DNA of 64,000 nucleotides from Chaetoderma sp. LZ-2023a (GCA_034401795.1 CM067359.1:141229278-141293277), one strand, 5' to 3'. Shown: positions 21,161 to 31,799, counted from the stretch's first letter. Notes: generated from the letters alone by a model not told the origin. Program-made: numbers and translations.

Positions 21161-21811
21161 TGCATAAATACCTCCCAAACAGTATGGACAGATGGAACCA
21201 ATCAATACTTAAGCATGTTTACAAACCATCTCCAACTGACTCATTAAAACAACAGTGTATATAAACATAGCAATCTCCGTTGTTGACGCCACTCTTGTCA
21301 TTTTTTGCCAATGTGCTAACTACATTGCACCGACCTTATGATATGAACAAACATATAATGATTAACATATTTTATAATTGTGCACAATATATTTGGCAAA
21401 CATTAGACCAATGAGCGGAATGATATTGGGCCAACCTAGACAGCCAACTTTGAGCCAACCGAAACAACTAACGTTGGGCCAACCTCGAAACCAATGTTGG
21501 GCCAGTATTATAACTTAGGTTGCGCCATTGGAGAGAGGATGTAGCGAGCCCAACATGTTGGGCCAACCTTAGACTAATGAGCAGAATGATGTTGGTCCAA
21601 TCTAGACTAACAACATTGGGTCAATATTACAACGCACACTATGCCAACGTTGGGCTAATGTAGCCCTTTTATCTGGGTAGTGGATGTTTATTCCAAATAT
21701 GTTTGGATCTACTTATTATGTCATTTATGTGAGCATATATGAATCATAATGTAGGTGTATACATTTAATAATTTTATTGTAGATATCATGTAAGTTACTT
21801 GACCGATGGAC

Positions 21812-22181
21812 TTTTCCAGTTTTAGCTATGCCCCGCCCCTCATTAGCTAAGCTCCATCCACACCGTGCTCGTGTTGGGATCGCTCGATCCCTGAATTCCA
21901 TAACCATCAATTTCCAGAAAACTATACAGGTAAGCTGTTAAATATTTTGAGACTAATTTGACTGGGCGCTGTTGCAGCAAAAGCTTACAGTCAAATTAGT
22001 TTCAAAATATTCAATATAATGTTTATTGAATTCTAAGAACATTCAATTCGTACAGCATGTCCGATTATTAAGCGTTAAAGACGAACTATTTCGAATCATT
22101 CATGACGTCATGATTATGACGTCATCCTACACGCCACATACTTGATTATGACGTCATATGATGGATGGATAAATTGGAACG
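21812..22181 (+). mobile_element. F1 MITE (subtype A), full copy with three perfect CREs
   Basis: Begins ttccagttttagctatgccc and ends gatggataaattggaa. Contains a consensus splice donor CAG|GTAAG (donor GT at 21930), a hairpin at 21935-22015, and three exact TGACGTCA palindromes at 22104-22111, 22118-22125 and 22149-22156. Lies in the TMEM26 intron about 320 bp before the last exon. Confidence 0.88.
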
Positions 22182-22408
22182 GTCTACTGCAGGTAAAAGA
22201 GAGAATGGATCATAAACTGACTTGGCATTGAGGTGTAATGTCAAGATTACAAAACTTTACTAATGGTCTTGTGCCTAAATATCACCATTGCATCATCCCA
22301 CCACGACCACCATGGCCTCTGCCTCTAAAGCAATCACCACTGAAACCGGCACCATACCCACCGTCACTGCCACTTCCATCATCGTCATTACCATCACCAT
22401 CGCCATCG

Positions 22409-22410
<2 letters not shown>

Positions 22411-22482
<72 letters not shown>
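22411..22482. repeat. (ATT)n microsatellite at splice acceptor
   Basis: 24 ATT units end about 14 bp before the TMEM26 terminal exon acceptor AG (22496-22497), so they occupy the polypyrimidine/branch region. Poly-Asn, Ile and Leu open frames here are artefacts. Confidence 0.95.
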
Positions 22483-22497
22483 TTTATTCCACAATAG

Positions 22498-23166
22498 GTT
22501 CGCTATAACAGTCTCCTGTGCACGATCATTCTTGGGATATGGTCGTTGAGTTTACTCCAGTTCACATTAGTACTAACTGCTGCACGTACCAGATTGGACC
22601 AGTCTGGACTGGTTTCCGCTACGCCTGTTAAGAATGTCGGCTGTTGTCAGGCAGACGTTTATGGTATATTGATATCTATTTTGTTGCAAGATGCGCCATT
22701 TTTAGTCCTGAGAATGTTGTTGATATTTAAGTATAACGTTTTAAGTTATACTAACATGTTCTTCACATCCAAGAACAGTCTGGTTATTATTCTTCTTATT
22801 TATCGATTAATTGTGGTCCAAGTGGAAAGATATAGAGCTCGAAATGATGATGTGTCTGATGACGCAAACCCAAACTTGTACGCTGTGCGCCTGTATCGTT
22901 CGCCAGACTCTATGTCAATGGCGGAAAGCACTACCGGAAGTCGCGCGAAATTAGTTAAAAGTGTGAGTCATACAAGTAATGGATTTCCGGATGCGGTTCG
23001 AAATGACGTTGATAGGAATCGTGACACGGGTAGGAACCACGAGGGAGGTAGGAACCACGACGCAGGTAGGAAACATGAAGCGGGTAGGATTGACCCTAAC
23101 AAAGCTTCTGAAAAGGCGCGTACGCTCAGACGTGCAACTATAGACGAATTAACGTCGAACGCTTAA
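22498..23166 (+). CDS. TMEM26: TMEM26 terminal exon (222 codons and stop)
   Basis: C-terminal exon of TMEM26. It starts directly after the acceptor acaatag with VRYNSLLCTIILG, in phase with the 12506-12715 exon. Membrane helices are visible at about residues 5-30 (ILGIWSLSLLQFTLVLT), 53-77 (LISILLQDAPFLVLRMLLIF) and 88-107 (NSLVIILLIYRLIVV). The motifs QDAPFLVLR and MFFTSKNSLVIIL..YRLIVV match vertebrate TMEM26 (QDGPFLVVR, FAAKNFLVVVLQLYRLVVL). The cytoplasmic tail is hydrophilic and contains a six-residue in-frame repeat (GRNHEG, GRNHDA, GRKHEA). It ends TSNA with TAA at 23164. The two visible exons give 292 residues; vertebrate proteins are about 360-370, so the N-terminus is missing. Function of the family is not established. 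Confidence 0.93.
   Translation, partial: VRYNSLLCTIILGIWSLSLLQFTLVLTAARTRLDQSGLVSATPVKNVGCCQADVYGILISILLQDAPFLVLRMLLIFKYNVLSYTNMFFTSKNSLVIILLIYRLIVVQVERYRARNDDVSDDANPNLYAVRLYRSPDSMSMAESTTGSRAKLVKSVSHTSNGFPDAVRNDVDRNRDTGRNHEGGRNHDAGRKHEAGRIDPNKASEKARTLRRATIDELTSNA
23018..23096 (+). repeat. In-frame 18-bp minisatellite in TMEM26
   Basis: About 3.5 units of an 18-bp repeat (ggtaggaaccacgaggga type) encode GRNHEG-like hexapeptides in the C-terminal tail. The length, a multiple of 3, keeps the frame. Confidence 0.85.
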
Positions 23167-23884
23167 AGGTGTTCGGTTGAATAGTTTCATTTCTCGCCAA
23201 GTGTGAAATTATCTAATTGACGTTTAAAACGTATATACGCTATACAGAGGAGCTTCAGGGTCACCCACGCGATAGCCGTAATGCTGAAATACGTTGACAG
23301 ATAGGATACAGGGATCTTTGTTTTATTAAATCAGGCACAGCTCCGGTTTGTAAGAGGATAATTGTAATTCGCCCAGAAAATATGAAGATTGGTTAGGCTG
23401 ACTAGCCAATATCTCAAAATCTCAAGCGATGTTCTTAGCATAATTTGTCGGTACATTTAGTTGGTGCTTGTATCCTATCTGCAGCCTAGATTTTGCGACG
23501 ATGTTTTGGTGAACCACTATCGCTACGATTCACAACGGAATGAAAGGTTGAATATCGAAATTCGATTGACACGATAACTGGGGTCAATATTCAATAACAG
23601 TTCCAGATTAAGCTACATATTTCAAACAATTTAGGCGTTGAAAGCAAAATGAATATGATAAGCTTAAATATGTTTTAATTTTTGTTGTCAATATTTTTTG
23701 CATACATGAAGCGAACGGAATCTTTTGTATCTCCAAGGGCGGCGGAAAATTCCTGTAATTTTAGGACTTGCTCACGTGAATAACAATTGCTAAGCCACGT
23801 GATGGACGGATACACCCTGCAGGTACAACAGTTAAAGCAATGAAACGTTTGGCTGGGTGCATGATATAACCAAACATACTGGAC
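23167..23884 (+). other. TMEM26 3' flank, probable 3' UTR
   Basis: No perfect AATAAA close to the stop. An ATTAAA variant occurs near 23326. No repeat or other gene recognised up to the GA microsatellite. Confidence 0.4.
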
Positions 23885-23897
23885 GAGAGAGAGAGAG

Positions 23898-23966
<69 letters not shown>

Positions 23967-23977
23967 GAGGGGAGAGG

Positions 23978-24023
<46 letters not shown>
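23885..24023. repeat. (GA)n microsatellite
   Basis: Mostly pure GA with a GGGGAGGGGA interruption near 23962-23982. Confidence 0.97.
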
Positions 24024-24026
<3 letters not shown>

Positions 24027-25630
24027 GCCATTGGACTTCGAATGTGCATGTTATTTAATTCGACCATCAACTCATCCAATATGTTGCATCTAGATTATTG
24101 TACACATAATGTTCTATATCAAAGACATTCGGAGGCATGTACAAGGGTAGATAAAGGTCGGCCAGGTGGTCGTGTCACGGCCCACGCGAACACACTTTAA
24201 TAATCAAATAAGGTAATATTGAAGCATATGCACAGTTTGAAAGGAAAATGAAAATATAGTTTATCAACTAGAATGCAAGAAATACGTCTCAATCTATCTT
24301 AGTTTCACAGCTTTCTAGGGAACGACGCTCGGACCCACTGGCAATGGGAAGGTACCCTAGATCCTCCACAAATTGGACCCACCCCCAGAACAAACTCCTA
24401 GATCCACCCTTGATTCTTCTATTTAGATCAGAATAATTTGCTTTTGAACGCCACGACAATGTTAGGTTTATGTGCTGCCATTTCTTTCTCAGGCGATAGC
24501 CTGTGACGTCATTATAATCTGTTCAAATACGAGTTTCTGTGCAATGCAATATCTATCCTGACAAATAGGTTGCCAGACTACGACAGCACCTGTTTAAAAA
24601 AATATTTTAAAACATAATTAACGTCTCACGGACATGGTTGCATCCAAACCATATTAACAAACTAGATTGAGCCTTATGATCTCACACATTTACAGAAGCG
24701 CGATAACCAACGTGTTTACGTCTAACTGGTTATAAATTGCAGCACATTTGTCTTCACAGAATGACGCAATATATCCACATTTTAGCTATTTCAACGAATA
24801 TCTTTCTTTGGTTGCATAATCTGAGCGCATAATGCATCCTACGTATATGGCATATTCTCTAAGCAGATTAGTTGCTAATATTTGAGATGAACTGCATGTT
24901 CCTTTAAGAAAGCTACTGTTTATGAGGTGGAAAGTCCGTTTGTCTAAACGCTCCCCTTTTGTGACTCCAAACAGCATTTGATTTGTCAACAGTATATGTA
25001 ATGGCTAGATCACTCATGACCCTCTCAAAAGTGGCATTTCAGAGTTCAGTATTTTCTCGCCGATCTCGTTTATATGAGAATATCATATTACTAACAGAAT
25101 AGTACTTTTTGTTGCAAATTCCATTTCCTGGTCCAATACATTGTCGGATTAATACCTCTAACCAAATGGTATTTGGGATAAAAATATATAAATTCAAGTC
25201 ATGGGTGTTTGTTTCTTACATGGTGGATAGCTATAGACTTAATCTATCCTCTATGAACGCTAGAGACATTTTGTTCGGTCTCTTTTCTGATTACTGAAAA
25301 ATTTAGAGACACGACGTTTTATAGACCGTGGTGGTTGGACCGGGCAATGTAGCCAGAAGAACGAGAAGAGTACTAAGAAACGTCACAATTGACTGAAACT
25401 TGTTGAGAAGTTGTCAAGATGAAATGAAGCATGAAATGAAACCTCAGTTGAACCGCCGTTACTGACAGCTTGCATCGACGTGTCAAAATCTTAAATAACC
25501 AGGCGCGCTCGCGATTTACTGAACTCAAGTCATCGCCGCCAAACAAGACAACTATCCCCATAGTGAGCGCATGCGCATGAGTGATCTAGCAATATATACT
25601 ATACCAATGGCATTAACCCATTCGACGCGG
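24024..25630. other. Unannotated stretch, nothing recognised
   Basis: About 1.6 kb without a recognisable gene, array or palindrome. Short open frames (24786-24989 -, 25109-25297 +, 25373-25561 -) show no known motif. Confidence 0.5.
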
Positions 25631-25639
25631 ACGTTCCAG

Positions 25640-25780
25640 AACCTCGAAACGCTTGGCGAATTCAAGATAATCGCACAGGTAAGCTGTTGGATATTTTTTA
25701 ATTAGTTTTACAGAGACATGTTTCATGTTCTAAACATCAACAGCTCCCAGTCAAATTACCTGTAAATTTTCCAGGACTTA
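25640..25780 (+). mobile_element. Degraded F1-type hairpin
   Basis: Contains cgcacaggtaagctgttgga and an aattagttttacag arm, then caacagctcccagtcaaatt. The hairpin is decayed and the rest of the element is not recognisable. Confidence 0.5.
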
Positions 25781-26214
25781 CTATGGTTGATCATGTGGTT
25801 AATTAAAGGGGTAGACCTATTCATGCCAAACTCTAGATACAATCGGATGAGTTAATCCTGTCTCCCACTAGGCGACCATTTACTTGGGAGTAGATGCGAG
25901 TACGTACGAGTGGTTCAGACCAAGGGAATGCGACTACTTGTGATTGCATCAACATGTGATAAATTAGCTCTCACGCTGAGAGATCTTGTGCGACCTATTG
26001 ATATATAATATGCACACTCGCAGGCGATTGATTGCAACGTACGCATAACGTGTGAGAGTGGTGATCGCAACGACTCTCTCGGTTTGAGAGCATTGCCTAT
26101 TTCTTACGAGATAACTCGAGACCACTAACGTGGATGATCTTTGACCAGAGGTGTATTGTCATAAATGCCTGTTCCCATTGATCTCGATACCTGAAATAGT
26201 TTTGACAATGGATA
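25781..26214. other. Non-coding, nothing recognised
   Basis: No gene or repeat identified. Confidence 0.5.
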
Positions 26215-26216
26215 GA

Positions 26217-26608
26217 TGTATTTCTAACTCTGCCCCGCCCATTTCTAGCTAAGCTCCGCCCATTTTATACGTGTGTTGGAATCAATTTAGCCTTATATAC
26301 TTTGTACTTTGAATTACCATAATCCCATGTTCGTCTTAAATATACATGTAAGCTGTTGAATATTTTGAAACGAACTTGAGTCAGGGCTCTTGATGTCTAT
26401 GGCAGCAATAGCTCACAGATAAATTAGTTTCAAAACATTCAAGGGAATGTATTAAATTGCAAATCCATCAAAAATATTTAATTCGCATATTTGACGGACT
26501 TTTCGAGCTTCATGGCAGAGTTAGAATACGTCGTTATGCTTGTGACCTCAGCATACATATGACATAGATTATGACGTTATACCCCTTGAGTGACCGACTG
26601 GATCCATC
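26217..26608 (+). mobile_element. F1 MITE (subtype B)
   Basis: tttctaactctgccccgccc end, gtgttggaatcaattta (the subtype B form of the central box), acatgtaagctgttgaatat, a decayed hairpin at about 26350-26445, and the CRE-like end (gattatgacgttatacc) closing with cgactggatccat. Confidence 0.78.
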
Positions 26609-27254
26609 TATTGTTTCAGCATCTCGCTCGGCGGGAGTCAGTCTGTTAATAACACCTGGTATGTCGAAAGCAGTATTTGGTCGTGCCTATTTGCCACATG
26701 GTGTGAAAGGGCTGGTGGATATTAGACTGTTACACATGCTCTGCTTCAGATACCACGCGGCAACCAGTCTGTCTCTTTAGTTGGACTATAAATTAGCAGT
26801 TGAACAATTCACCGGTTTATTATGCAGATTTTGGACTGCCACGTTATATAATATTAGTATGCCGTTGCCGCGAAATATTTATATATGACGTCACATCGTC
26901 ATGGTTAGGAATCCCATTGGCTACTGCTAAGCCATCAGCCAATCATAGCCATTGGCATACCAGGCGTTTACAGACTCTAACAGAAAGGAACTACGAGTCT
27001 GTAGAACAGACTAGGAGAGCGTAAGGAGAGCGTAAGGAGAGCGTAAGCCGATATATCTATAAAGCCTTGCATAGTAGCCTAGTACTACAAGTAGAATGAT
27101 TTTTTTTGTAAATAGTTTTAATAACAGAAATACCTGTGAATATTGGTAGTGATATTTAAACCTCCCTATATCGGGCACCTGTTTTTGGGGCTAAACGATG
27201 GCGGTTGTTCAAGACAAGTGATTAATGAACCCCGGACCTAATGGCATAAAGGAG
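26609..27254. other. Non-coding stretch with 11-bp triplet repeat
   Basis: Unremarkable except aggagagcgta repeated three times at 27014-27046. Open frames at 26571-26780 and 26800-27024 have no known motif. Confidence 0.5.
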
Positions 27255-27590
27255 GCACCCATTTATCTATTTACGCATGTTTGAATCAATTTATATACTT
27301 TGAATCCTGAATTCCCTGAATCCCAATTTCAAGGTAACTGTAGCCTACAGCTAAGCTGTTGAATATTTTGAAACTAATTTAACTGGGTGCAACGGTGTCG
27401 ATTCAAATTAGTCTTCAAATACTCAACAGAATGTTTATTAAATAATAAAGCCATCAAAATCATATAATTCGTACACATCATGACGGACTTTCCCGTTTTC
27501 ATGGCGGAGTCATACGTTATAATGATTGTGACGTCATGCCACTAGTAACGTAGCCTATGGCGTCAGATAATTGAATGACAGATCGGATTC
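27255..27590 (+). mobile_element. F1 MITE (subtype B)
   Basis: Contains gtttgaatcaatttatatac, cctgaatcccaatttcaagg-like sequence, agctgttgaatattttgaaac, a shortened hairpin lacking most of the gcagcaac stem, tgtttattaaataataaag, a CRE-like box (gattgtgacgtcatgcc) and the gacagatcggattcct end. Confidence 0.75.
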
Positions 27591-27895
27591 CTCCATATCC
27601 AATGAGTTGTATTTAACAACCACCTGCCTTAAATGACGAGTTTCTGATCAACCATAAGGTGTTCGTTATAGACAGGTTTTATTCTAATAGTTACCAAATT
27701 TTTTGAAAATGTACAAAGTCGTTTGTTGTCGTTAATAACTCGCAAAAACATGCGCGGGCGCATGCGTATTGTGAGTAATATAACAAATATATATGATATA
27801 CGTTAATTATAATGAAAGGATATTTCCTACTTTTTGAGCAGTTTTTGTCAGATATATATATATGGGACGAGTGAGAGTGAGGGCTGCTGCGTTTT
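27591..27895. other. Non-coding AT-rich stretch
   Basis: Nothing recognised apart from a short TA run at about 27853-27862. Confidence 0.5.
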
Positions 27896-27897
27896 TA

Positions 27898-28003
27898 ATT
27901 CTTTCACGACGAAGCCGGCCAAACCCGGCCTCTGCAATGGTCTGGAGGAACTATTTTCGAAAATGTACCACTGAAATGACTGGTTCGGATCGAGCCAGTC
28001 ATG
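27898..28003. mobile_element. F2 MITE, partial
   Basis: Has ctttcacgacgaagccggcc, gcaatggtctggagg and gaaatgactggttcggatcg followed by agccagtcatgcc, then passes directly into F1-like sequence. Confidence 0.65.
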
Positions 28004-28200
28004 CCCCGCCCACTTTGTACGCCGGCTTGTATCGGTCTGAACACCTAGTTTCAATATATTCAACAGATTGATTATTAAATTATAAATTCACATATGACAG
28101 GAACAACTCAGGCAATTTGGTGACGACCAATTGACACTTTCGTGACCGACCTATAGGCCTACGCTATTATGACTTAAGAAACTTCAGTGACGCAGCTGGT
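28004..28200 (+). mobile_element. F1 MITE remnant
   Basis: cccgcccactttgtacgcc, then tttcaatatattcaacagat and gattattaaattataaattc. The hairpin stem is deleted. Confidence 0.5.
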
Positions 28201-28289
28201 CCCGCGAACGGTTATTGAACTCACTATCAGAGGATATCTGGCATGTGGGGGAGAGTGATACTATGTGCCATCCCTGTAACCAAAAGGTT

Positions 28290-28525
28290 CCCCCCCCCCT
28301 ACTACGATTTGCGCGCACGCACTTAGACATGCGCGAACGAACGGGCGTACGCGCGAACGCACGCACGCGGCACGCGCGCTGAGTGATAGCCCGTGTAACC
28401 AGAAGGCTGAAATATAATCGCTGAGTTTACCTCAGTGTCAGTCTTACGTTGCTATTCTCTACATCAATAGAATAGCCGACCATGCACCGGAATCGACGTG
28501 CGTGCGTGCGTGCGTGCGTGCGTGC
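28290..28525. repeat. GCGC/CGTG-rich simple sequence
   Basis: Clusters of gcgcgcacgcac, gaacgcacgcacgcgg and cgtgcgtgcgtgcg at both ends of a 230-bp stretch. Alternating purine-pyrimidine, potentially Z-forming. Confidence 0.8.
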
Positions 28526-29525
28526 CTTTTCGCTGCGACTCACAACTACCACGATAAAGTGGGTTATAAGTACTTTAATTACGATAGGCCGAGACTTGGC
28601 CGCTATTGAGCCAATACTGGGGCCGTACCGGCGCCGTAACGTGACTTATCAGGGCAGTACAAGTCGGTTTGTCAACTTGAGTCGGTGTGCCATTTTTGTA
28701 TTTCTGACAAATGTTGCAAGTTGCGACTATAGCAGTTCCTGTTGCGTCATCCTTGTGCAACATATAGAAGCTCACATTGGGAAGCCTTCACTCTCACTTC
28801 GTTCGCCATTAATTTGTAATTTGATGTTAAGGATTGTCGTAATTTTAATGCTTGTATGTATCTATGTTACTTATATTTTCTCATGATGTATTTATTGAAA
28901 AGCAACAATTTGGGGAATGTTATTTTATTTGTGCAACATTTAAATGCTATCTCGTTTGACATGTCTCAGCGTTGACATTTCTACCCTTGTTTCGGAATGA
29001 TTTTTAGGCGCGACTAGAAAAGAATAACTCGGTTTGTCGATCTGTCAGTTAGTATGTTTGTGGGTCTGGTCTGTCAGTCCGTTGAATGTTTTGTCAAAAA
29101 AGTAAGTAAAATGCCTGTCTCTATATGGTGCCGCACAAGTTTTATAATGTAGGCCATTTAATTTGTAAACAAACCTGGTCAGTCGCTCACACTCCGGCCA
29201 ACATTATGTGTTGATGGTAACGAGCTTAGTAGACCAGACTGACAGTGAAGTAAGCGTAGCCAGGAGGTCGGTTTTTTATCCTGCTTTTACCAAATATGGG
29301 CACGTTTTGTTGGTTTTACCCACGCCAAAGCCGGCCATATTAAAGGGTATGGGTAACGGGAATGGACACGACTTTCGACGCAGTCATTATTGCAGTCACA
29401 GTACTCTAGCAAATTACTATTCAAAATGTTACATTTATGTCTCTCTACCATTTCCAATATGTTATGTCCAATAACATGGGTAATTAGGTCGGCAGACGTC
29501 AAAAGGTCACCAATTTTGCCCGCTA
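28526..29525. other. Unannotated stretch
   Basis: A 134-codon open frame at 28482-28886 (+) begins inside the microsatellite and has no recognised domain. A short F2-like scrap (cacgccaaagccggcc) occurs near 29320. Nothing else recognised. Confidence 0.45.
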
Positions 29526-29526
29526 T

Positions 29527-29766
29527 TTAACCTTTTAATGACTAAATTTGGTCAAGAAAATCTAAATATTTCCACATTGAATGTCCATTTGTAGGCCAAG
29601 AGAAGAGGTTTTTGAAAATTTACCACTGGAATGGCTGACTCGGTTATCGAGCCAGTCATTTCAGTGGTAAATTTCCAAAAAATCATATTCTCTTGGCCAG
29701 CAAATTGACATTCTTCAAGTCCACTGCAGAGGCCGGGTTTGGCCGGCTTCGTCATGAAAGGGTTAA
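29527..29766. mobile_element. F2 fold-back MITE, full 240-bp copy
   Basis: TTAACCTTTTAATGAC at the left and GTCATGAAAGGGTTAA at the right. The palindrome core is ggctgactcggttatcgagc / cagtcatttcag, and the arms are tttgtaggccaagagaag / attctcttggccagcaaa. TTAA sits at both ends. Confidence 0.9.
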
Positions 29767-29985
29767 AATCGGACAACTGTACATTTCTGTGACTGACCAC
29801 GTGATAATTTAGAAGAATATTCTGATGTTAACATCTCGTAATTAGTCAATATCTGGCAAATATAAATGGCGAATGTTCATTTATTTCATGAAATCTTGAA
29901 AAATGCCATTATGAGGTACTAACAATTAAATGTTACTGATGTGGAAATTTTCAGAAACTTTTTTAACTTGCTAATACTTGAAATT
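29767..29985. other. AT-rich spacer
   Basis: Nothing recognised. Confidence 0.5.
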
Positions 29986-30130
29986 CCAGTATCCGCGATT
30001 CAAAATACCTATACATGAAAGTTGTTGAATGATTTTGAATCTAACTTGACTGCAACCTGTTGCTACCATTGGCAGCAACAGCTCCCGTCCAATTCAAAAT
30101 TTGTCAAAAGATTATTCCTTACGTCATAAC
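29986..30130 (+). mobile_element. F1-type element remnant with hairpin
   Basis: aattccagtatccgcgattc box, then tgttgaatgattttgaatct, hairpin stem ctgttgctaccattgg / cagcaacagctccc, and a final ttacgtcataac. Confidence 0.6.
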
Positions 30131-30164
30131 GAATTTGTCATTTCTGGCATGTATGCTTTGACCT

Positions 30165-30306
30165 TTTAACCCTCAAGTTTATCTTTAAAATCAGCCATTC
30201 ATGTGGTAAATTTACAAAAATATGCTTCTTTTGGTCTGCAAATGGACGTTCTGGAAGACAAATGCCGAAGTCATTTTAGGCTGATATGAGTGCTAAATGG
30301 TTAAAC
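30165..30306. mobile_element. F2 MITE, internally deleted
   Basis: TTTTAACCCTCAAG at the left, cttttggtctgcaaatggac in the arm, and gctgatatgagtgctaaatg plus GTTAA at the right. The palindrome core is largely missing. Confidence 0.65.
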
Positions 30307-30389
30307 AGTTTCTGGAAAAAAGGTACACCAGCATAATTTTTCAAATGTTTATGAAATCGTAAGATTTGTTTCAGATTATATGGAAATAT

Positions 30390-30720
30390 GAATGTTCACA
30401 ATGCGAAGTTATTACACTCGCCCCACACGGGGCAGATGCTATTGCGATCAGGTCTGTCTGTCCGCGTGCTGGTGTGCGTGTGCATGTCTGTCTGTCCGCG
30501 CCTGTAGGCTACATCAAAACCTTTGATCAGATTTGGCTCACACTTTAACACAAGGAAGGAACTTGAGGATTTCCAGACTGGCCTTGATCCGGGTACTCGG
30601 ATAGGCATATGGGTCGAATAAAATTCCGGATCTATGAATATCTAGGAAACTACATGTCCGATCTTGCTCAAATTTCAACACAAGAAGGGGTGCAACCATG
30701 CGCTAGGATTACATAACATT
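30390..30720. repeat. Dispersed low-copy repeat, two related units
   Basis: gtctgtctgtccgcg occurs twice (30444-30500). Two parallel units follow: gatcagatttggctcacact with ttaacacaagg, then tccgatcttgctcaaatttc with aacacaagaagg. Resembles a common marine invertebrate repeat; open frames here are incidental. Confidence 0.5.
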
Positions 30721-30906
30721 GGGCGTCATCCGAAGAAATCCTGAAAATCTTAACAAATTCGGAAAATCCGAGCACTTTTTACATAGTGACAAAAACTGGA
30801 GGGTGAGTGTCTGGCAACTCCGATTGCTCTCGTTTGTCAGAGTTGCTGACATATGCAGCCAAATGCGATGGGTCTTTAGGCCAGGAAACCGAATCACCAT
30901 GTATCT

Positions 30907-31145
30907 TTAACACTTTAACACTCATATCAGCTAAAAACGGCTTCTGCAGTGGCCTTGAGAAATGTTAATTTGCAGATCAAGAGAAGACTATTTTGAAAAT
31001 TTACCACTGGAATGACTGGCTCTATAACCGAGCCAGACATTCCAATGAGTAAATTTAAAAAATAGTCTTCTCTTGGTCTGCAAATAGACATTTTCTATGA
31101 GAAAATTGAAATTTTCTTGAACAAATTCGAGGGTTAAAGGGTTAA
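30907..31145. mobile_element. F2 fold-back MITE, full copy
   Basis: TTAACACTTTAACACTC at the left and AAAGGGTTAA at the right (TTAA at 31142-31145). The palindrome is atgactggctctataaccga / gccagacattcc, and the arms carry tttgcagatcaagagaag / cttctcttggtctgcaaa. Confidence 0.88.
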
Positions 31146-31530
31146 ACACCACCATTCTTTGGTCACATGTATTAAGAGTCTATTGTGACTAATTAATCGT
31201 GTTAAAGCTGATTACTTAAGGCGGGATTTGTTTGTCATTTTGTTGTTCACTAACGCACGCACTCTAGCACGCACGCACATGTACACGCACGCACACACGT
31301 GGTATGAATATTATTTGACAAATTTGCAAGAAAATCTTTGTCTGCTGACTGCGTTGTTTTTTATTTGATCCCGGGTCTATTATACATAAAGCCCATGATG
31401 GTCCAAATGAGCATAATCTTAGTGAATACCTAGGATACTTAAATTAGTTTTTGTATGCTATGGGGATCCTATTTACAGCGTATGATTTAAGTCACAAGGG
31501 GAGGGGCACGTGCGGATATATAAGCAGCAG
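31146..31530. other. Non-coding with short ACGC microsatellite
   Basis: An acgcacgcac-rich patch at 31252-31302. Nothing else recognised. Confidence 0.6.

Positions 31531-31584
<54 letters not shown>
31531..31584. repeat. (CTA)18 microsatellite
   Basis: Pure CTA trinucleotide, directly abutting an F1 CRE-rich tail. Confidence 0.97.
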
Positions 31585-31586
31585 TG

Positions 31587-31662
31587 ATGGCGAATCTACG
31601 TCGCTATGATTGTGACGTAATAGATTATGACGTCATAAACATGAGTGACAGATCGGATCCCA
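31587..31662 (+). mobile_element. F1 MITE, CRE-rich end only
   Basis: gattgtgacgtaatagatt and atgacgtcataaacatgag, then the gacagatcggatccca terminus. The rest of the element has been replaced by the CTA microsatellite and other sequence. Confidence 0.7.
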
Positions 31663-31799
31663 CAATTAACAAAACAGTGTTGACGGTTAATTAAGTAATG
31701 GTGTTCATATACGGATTTCTCCCTATTATTCTATGCAGTTGATAGCATTTTCTATCCGAAACAACAAATACCAAAAAAAATCAAATCTGATTTTATAGC

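Larger units (their letters stand above)
19780..21690. repeat. CCAACGTTGG-type repeat region, split by F1
   Basis: Irregular repeats of ttgggccaacgttgg-like sequence at 19776-19850, 20260-20560 and 21390-21680 (for example aggccaacgttggc, caacgttgggac, tgttgggccaacc). The motif is self-complementary. An F1 MITE (19853-20235) and an AT-rich stretch with an ACGC microsatellite interrupt it. It may represent one or more old transposons; boundaries are uncertain. Confidence 0.6.
12716..22497 (+). other. TMEM26 intron, 9.8 kb, transposon-filled
   Basis: Inferred from the two flanking exons: donor gtaacg at 12716, acceptor acaatag ending at 22497. It contains F1, F2 and F3 elements, a 165-bp tandem array, CCTG, ACGC and ATT microsatellites, and a BESS-like coding scrap. 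The acceptor is preceded closely by an (ATT)n run. No other TMEM26 exon is needed between these two, because the joined peptide is continuous with the family. Confidence 0.85.

Noticed and set aside
28575..28775. BED-type zinc finger on the minus strand (ATCNICQKYKNG)
   Set aside because: The Cys-x2-Cys pair and a later His are present, but the spacing and conserved aromatic/Leu positions do not fit well. Too weak to call.
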